From the NCBI GenBank assembly GCA_945876515.1, contig CAMCPF010000126.1, positions 1-8,104 on the forward strand: a DNA stretch of 8,104 nucleotides, given 5' to 3'. The stretch is from Candidatus Kuenenia stuttgartensis. Its GTDB lineage: Bacteria > Planctomycetota > Planctomycetia > Pirellulales > UBA1268. The position numbers and the translations under genes were made by a program. Below the pieces are notes generated by a model. That model worked only from the letters and a program-made list of their open reading frames with translations, searched no databases and had not been told where the DNA came from. Below, piece by piece: positions 6,969-8,104 of this stretch; within the stretch, counting starts at the first letter, position 1; each line of letters starts with the position of its first letter.

Positions 6969-8104
6969 CAGTGGGCTCCCACGATCTGGAGGGCGGGCAC
7001 GGGGTCGGTCACCATCCAGCCCCCGGGGTTGGTCCGCTTGATGGTGTCCTCGAACTCGCCGCGAAACTTGTTGATCGCGTTCTTGATCGGCCAGGCCGCG
7101 CCGTCGGCCAGGCCGCAGATCGTCGACCCGGGCATCATCCCCATCGTGTTGCCCAGCTCGAGCAACAGATCGAGATCCTTGAGCCGCCCCTTGCCGGCCC
7201 GAAGCCGCTCGAGCATCCGCAGGCTCCAGCTCGTGCCCTCGCGGCAGGGCGTGCACTGGCCGCACGATTCGTGGGCGAAAAACCGGCAGGAGTTGTGGAG
7301 GAAATCCACGATGCTCGTCTGGTCGTCGATCACCACCACCGCCGCGGTGCCGAGGCCCAGGCAGCCGACCTTACCCGGGCCGGCGAAGTCGAGCGGCGTG
7401 TCGAACTCGGCCTCGGTCATGAGGCCCATCGAAATCCCACCGGGGATCGCGGCCTTGGCCTTGCGGCCCTTCCAGACACCGCCGCCGAAGTGGTCCACGA
7501 GTTCGCGGAGCGTGATGCCGAGCGGCGCCTCGTAGCAGCCCGGCTTCTCGACGTGGCCCGAGAGGCAGTAGAGCTTGGGTCCGTAGGAGCCAGGATCGCG
7601 AGGATTGTTCGGATCGGCCGGCACGCCGATCGACTTGAACCACTCCACGCCGCGGCGGGCGATCTGGGCCACGCACGCCATCGTCTCGATGTTGTTGACG
7701 ACCGTCGGCTTCTTGAAGACGCCCTCGATCGCCGGAAAGGGCGGCTTGATCCGCGGCCAGGCCCGCTTGCCCTCGAGGCTCTCGATCAGCCCCGTCTCCT
7801 CGCCGCAGATGTAGGCCGCCGCTCCGCGGTGGAGGTACACGTCGAGCGAGAACCCGCTCCCGAGGATGTTCTTGCCCAGGAGCCCGGCGGCGTAGCACTC
7901 GTCGATTGCCCCCTGCAGTCGGTGCCAGGAATGCGGGTATTCGTAGCGCAGGTAGATGTAGGCCGTGGAGGCCCGGGTGGCGAACGACGAGAGGATGATC
8001 CCCTCGATCACCTGGTGCGGGTCGTCCTCCATCAGGATCCGGTTGTTGAACGTGCCCGGCTCGCTCTCGTCGGCGTTGACGCAGAGGTAGATCGGCCCGG
8101 GATG
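6968..8104 (-). CDS. nuoF: NADH-quinone oxidoreductase subunit F (NuoF), 5' end beyond the window
   Basis: Flavoprotein subunit of complex I. It oxidises NADH with FMN and passes electrons to 4Fe-4S cluster N3 in the cytoplasmic peripheral arm. The frame is open to the window edge, giving 378 residues and a TGA stop. Compared with E. coli NuoF (445 residues), roughly the first 80 residues are missing, including the Gly-rich NADH loop. The visible part begins in the FMN/NADH-binding region with NADESEPGTFNNR (window residues 10-22), followed by ICGEET near residue 100. The N3 ligands are CGQCTPC at residues 281, 284 and 287, then a fourth Cys at 330 (ICGL). An internal ATG at 8032 is not the start, because conserved sequence continues upstream of it. 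The stop codon shares one base with the nuoG start. Nothing looks broken. The family is certain; only the start lies outside the window. Confidence 0.98.
   Translation of the reverse strand, partial: HPGPIYLCVNADESEPGTFNNRILMEDDPHQVIEGIILSSFATRASTAYIYLRYEYPHSWHRLQGAIDECYAAGLLGKNILGSGFSLDVYLHRGAAAYICGEETGLIESLEGKRAWPRIKPPFPAIEGVFKKPTVVNNIETMACVAQIARRGVEWFKSIGVPADPNNPRDPGSYGPKLYCLSGHVEKPGCYEAPLGITLRELVDHFGGGVWKGRKAKAAIPGGISMGLMTEAEFDTPLDFAGPGKVGCLGLGTAAVVVIDDQTSIVDFLHNSCRFFAHESCGQCTPCREGTSWSLRMLERLRAGKGRLKDLDLLLELGNTMGMMPGSTICGLADGAAWPIKNAINKFRGEFEDTIKRTNPGGWMVTDPVPALQIVGAH
6969..6982 (-). promoter_or_regulatory. nuoG ribosome binding site that decides the start
   Basis: On the minus strand GGGAG (6980-6976) sits 7 bases before the nuoG ATG, inside the last codons of nuoF. 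It supports the ATG at 6968 over the in-frame ATG 99 codons upstream. The surrounding GTGGGAGCCCAC (6982-6971) is self-complementary and could form a very short hairpin (4-base stem, 4-base loop) with part of the site in the loop. I attach little weight to the hairpin. Confidence 0.6.

Noticed and set aside
6969..7265. Upstream extension of nuoG by 99 codons to an earlier in-frame ATG
   Set aside because: The extension overlaps the conserved C-terminal part of nuoF, its residues look like frame-shadow (Arg, Ala, Asp and Gly rich), and the 2Fe-2S domain starts exactly at the ATG at 6968 with a ribosome binding site.
6066..7535. 489-codon plus-strand open frame opposite nuoG and nuoF
   Set aside because: Same pattern of antisense shadow. 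It crosses the nuoF-nuoG junction without any sign of its own start signals.
1..8104. A new or accessory system (defence, mobile element, CRISPR, secondary metabolism) hidden in the window
   Set aside because: Conserved complex I genes cover the whole window except one 52-base gap. I found no long repeats, tRNA-like sequence, transposase, or break in codon use.

Overview
The window is one uninterrupted piece of a respiratory complex I (NADH:quinone oxidoreductase, NDH-1) operon. All seven genes are on the minus strand, so transcription runs from position 8104 towards position 1 in the order nuoF (5' end cut off), nuoG, nuoH, nuoI, nuoJ, nuoK, nuoL (3' end cut off). This is the canonical bacterial nuo order. 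nuoA-E would be expected beyond the right edge and nuoM-N beyond the left edge.

The DNA is GC-rich. The motif wording of several subunits (NuoG around its N4 and N7 cluster sites, NuoF around its N3 site) resembles planctomycete complex I as I remember it. I therefore suggest a planctomycete, perhaps from Pirellulales, with moderate confidence; no marker gene settles this.

Region 8104-5331 encodes electron-input (NADH dehydrogenase and connecting) subunits: NuoF (FMN, cluster N3) and NuoG (clusters N1b, N4, N5 and a complete N7 site, followed by a shortened molybdopterin-oxidoreductase-like remnant). Region 5334-3543 encodes the quinone-site membrane subunit NuoH and the two-cluster ferredoxin-like NuoI, which passes electrons to quinone. 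Region 3546-1 encodes the proton-pumping membrane subunits NuoJ, NuoK and NuoL. The key charged residues can be read in NuoK and NuoL.

The first five gene junctions overlap by 1 or 4 bases or are separated by 1 base, and each has a readable Shine-Dalgarno sequence, which points to translational coupling. The nuoK-nuoL junction differs: it has a 52-base spacer with no clear ribosome binding site. No promoter, terminator, RNA gene, mobile element, CRISPR array or long repeat is visible.

I see no new system here. The points worth a second look are subunit elaborations: a two-helix N-terminal extension and a Pro/Ala-rich loop in NuoJ, a hydrophilic tail on NuoK, a His-rich loop in NuoL, an extended NuoH, and a short NuoG that keeps its N7 site. 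There is also a small hairpin that includes the nuoJ ribosome binding site.
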